From: Candidatus Halarchaeoplasma halalkaliphilum
Lineage (GTDB): Archaea > Thermoplasmatota > Thermoplasmata > Halarchaeoplasmatales > Halarchaeoplasmataceae
DNA length: 15,032 bases
Assembly (NCBI GenBank): GCA_007133925.1
Contig: SLLU01000155.1
Coordinates: 1-15,032, forward strand
Direction of reading: 5' to 3'
This document shows, in pieces, positions 14,192-15,032 of the stretch. The position numbers were made by a program, and so were the translations under genes. Position 1 is the first letter of the stretch, and each line of letters opens with the position of its first letter. The notes beneath the pieces are model-generated. The model worked only from the letters and a program-made list of their open reading frames with translations. It ran no database searches and was not told where the DNA came from.

Positions 14192-14764
14192 ATGAAAGCA
14201 TTCAGTGAAGTGAGGGGAAAAGAGGTTTTAAGCAACGATGGTAGAACCATGGGTAAGGTGGACGATTTCACCTACGAACCAGATCATACCATAAAAAGCA
14301 TGATCACCAAGATGAACAAAGATGTGGTCGAGGACGTGGGAGAAGATAAGCCACTGATATCATCCCTTAAATTGGGCATAGGTGTGGAACAGATAAAAGC
14401 CTTGAGCGATAAGGTGGTTCTCCACGAACCTATAAGTGAGTTGTACAAACACTTCTTAGAGGTCTTCGAAGATGAGAAAATCAGTTCTCTAGTGGGGATG
14501 AAGATCACCGGTAGTCAGGGAAGAAACATCGGAAAGGTAAAGGATGTGATCATGGACACGGATACCTGGGGCGTCCCTAACTTATTGGTGACTATAAACC
14601 CAGAAGTTATGGACATATTGGATGTGGAGAAACCCATATTATCCAAAACCAAACTCGAGATATCCATGAATCACGTTGGTAGCATCGGAGATATGATCAT
14701 GCTCGATACCTCCGCAGAGGAGATGAACAGGGTCATCAAAGAAGTTCCCATCAAAAGATCGTGA
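14192..14764 (+). CDS. Tandem PRC-barrel domain protein
   Basis: Soluble 190-residue protein built of two PRC-barrel-like repeats, about residues 1-80 and 97-175. The repeats show the same pattern: KAFSEVRGKEVLSNDGRTMGKVDDF (core G19-20, D24-25) and ISSLVGMKITGSQGRNIGKVKDVI (core G110 to D118). Each starts with a small beta-rich segment, has an N-x-G-K-V-x-D turn and ends with a hydrophobic strand (KVVLHEP, DMIMLDT). PRC-barrel proteins occur widely in archaea, in RNA-processing or photosynthetic contexts elsewhere, but the function of the free archaeal forms is not known to me. No catalytic residues are evident, so a binding or assembly role is likely (inference). It follows queC by 27 bases but seems to have its own promoter. 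Confidence 0.8.
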   Translation: MKAFSEVRGKEVLSNDGRTMGKVDDFTYEPDHTIKSMITKMNKDVVEDVGEDKPLISSLKLGIGVEQIKALSDKVVLHEPISELYKHFLEVFEDEKISSLVGMKITGSQGRNIGKVKDVIMDTDTWGVPNLLVTINPEVMDILDVEKPILSKTKLEISMNHVGSIGDMIMLDTSAEEMNRVIKEVPIKRS

Positions 14765-14785
14765 ATCATACCGGTTTTTACGGCA

Positions 14786-14801
14786 ACAAAGACTGCTTTG
14801 T
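14786..14801 (+). other. Hairpin ACAAAG-ACTG-CTTTGT after the PRC-barrel gene
   Basis: A perfect 6-bp stem with a four-base loop begins 22 bases after the PRC-barrel stop. There is no T-run directly after it; a TTTTT lies just before (14775-14779). It may mark the 3' end of the PRC-barrel message, but it does not look like an efficient terminator. Confidence 0.4.
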
Positions 14802-14834
14802 CCATTGTACCCTATCTAAATTGAAGGGAGATGT

Positions 14835-14850
14835 TGGGAAAGAGATAAAT
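14835..14850 (+). promoter_or_regulatory. BRE/TATA promoter of the L15e-like gene
   Basis: GGGAAAGAGATAAATA contains a purine-rich BRE-like part followed by a TATA-like GATAAATA centred near 14847. The expected transcription start, about 26 bases on, falls near 14873, which is the first base pair of the predicted leader RNA structure. The leader up to the ATG at 14947 would then be about 74 bases, much longer than the other leaders in this window. Confidence 0.55.
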
Positions 14851-14871
14851 ACACCATGGTGGTAAAGGCCA

Positions 14872-14930
14872 TACGGCGGCGGGATTAGATTCCCGCAGGA
14901 GATGTGCCCTGCAAAAGGGTGAATCCGTAA
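14872..14930 (+). ncRNA. Structured 5' leader RNA, predicted three-way junction
   Basis: Three stems close a junction: P1 TACGG (14872-14876) with CCGTA (14925-14929); P2 GCGGGA (14879-14884) with TCCCGC (14891-14896), loop TTAGAT; P3 CCCT (14907-14910) with AGGG (14916-14919), loop GCAAA, possibly lengthened by two G-U pairs. The joining strands are CG, AGGAGATGTG-like and a short 3' strand ending in GAAT. GGATT (14882-14886) can pair instead with AATCC (14922-14926), which would break P1 and P2, so two exclusive folds are possible. The ribosome-binding site AAGGAG (14933-14938) follows directly. It does not match any riboswitch class I can recall. Reading it as a cis-regulatory leader is inference from structure and position. 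Confidence 0.5.
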
Positions 14931-14946
14931 ACAAGGAGTTGTTAAG

Positions 14947-15032
14947 ATGGCAGACGAAACTGAAGATATTTACGATGAGGAAGCTGAAGAAGCTTTGGAA
15001 ACCAAAGGAAGCATGTACAGGTATATAGGAGA
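14947..15032 (+). CDS. rpl15e: Probable ribosomal protein L15e, N-terminal fragment with acidic extension
   Basis: Only 28 complete codons are in the window. The ATG has a strong AAGGAG (14933-14938) eight bases upstream. The first 18 codons give a very acidic segment with nine Glu/Asp before residue 17 (MADETEDIYDEEAEEALE), followed by TKGSMYRYIG and the first two bases of a Glu or Asp codon. Archaeal L15e proteins characteristically begin with a few residues and then a (S/M)-M/F-Y-x-Y-I-x-EAW motif, which the SMYRYIG fits well. L15e is a basic large-subunit protein, so an acidic extension would be unusual. An internal ATG at 15013 gives MYRYIG, the bare family start, but lacks a good ribosome-binding site. 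With so little sequence the call is provisional. Confidence 0.55.
   Translation, partial: MADETEDIYDEEAEEALETKGSMYRYIG

Noticed and set aside
14872..14930. Leader RNA as a TPP, fluoride, GEMM or preQ1 riboswitch
   Set aside because: The conserved core bases of these classes as I know them (for example CTGAGA of TPP) are not present. A database search would settle it.
14872..14933. Leader RNA as an H/ACA guide RNA, because ACA (14931-14933) follows the closing stem
   Set aside because: An archaeal H/ACA guide is one long hairpin with an internal pocket and a K-turn or K-loop; here two separate hairpins sit inside a short stem, no pocket is evident and a gene start follows at once.
1..15032. 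tRNA genes, CRISPR arrays, insertion sequences, attachment sites
   Set aside because: No tRNA-like cloverleaf with TTC loop, no regularly spaced repeats, no transposase or integrase motifs and no terminal inverted repeats were seen by eye on either strand.

Overview
The window looks like a piece of archaeal chromosome, most likely euryarchaeal and possibly Thermoplasmatota-like (lineage is inference, low confidence). The supporting signs are an archaeal-type riboflavin reductase (ArfC), QueD/QueC of the archaeosine route, RtcA, a MEMO-family protein, a C-terminal gene start resembling archaeal/eukaryotic ribosomal protein L15e, BRE/TATA-like promoters about 24-30 nt before start codons, GGTGA/GGAGG ribosome-binding sites, frequent GTG/TTG starts and tight gene packing with overlapping stop codons. 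No mobile element, CRISPR array, tRNA or rRNA was seen.

Layout. (1) 1-2844, rightward: the 3' part of a large RND/MMPL-type membrane exporter cut by the window edge. (2) 5956-2841, leftward: a five-gene run arsR, acr3 (arsenite efflux), a calcineurin-like phosphoesterase, arfC (pyrimidine reductase of riboflavin/F420 synthesis) and a Mut7-C/zinc-ribbon protein. The first three are tightly coupled; arfC may also have its own weak promoter. (3) 6107-10550, rightward and divergent from the ars genes: a complete high-affinity phosphate uptake operon pstS-pstC-pstA-pstB-phoU. (4) 11549-10551, leftward: rtcA, convergent with phoU with no spacer, and divergent from a MEMO-family gene (11647-12465) across a short promoter region. 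(5) 12912-12595, leftward: a minimal FKBP-type prolyl isomerase, divergent from queD-queC (13007-14164), then a two-repeat PRC-barrel protein (14192-14764). (6) 14765-15032: a promoter, a structured 5' leader RNA and the beginning of a gene that looks like ribosomal protein L15e with an acidic N-terminal extension.

How it fits together. Arsenate is a phosphate mimic that enters through phosphate transporters, so the divergent pairing of arsenite efflux/ArsR with the Pst system across a 150-bp promoter region makes physiological sense. No arsenate reductase gene is present in the window. The most interesting unexplained signals are a predicted three-way-junction RNA (about 14872-14930) that begins where the TATA box would start transcription and ends just before the ribosome-binding site of the L15e-like gene; an extra four-helix membrane domain at the N-terminus of PstA; an ArsR/SmtB-like operator lying over the arsR start codon; and a repeated GTCTATNC element in the shared ars/pst promoter region.
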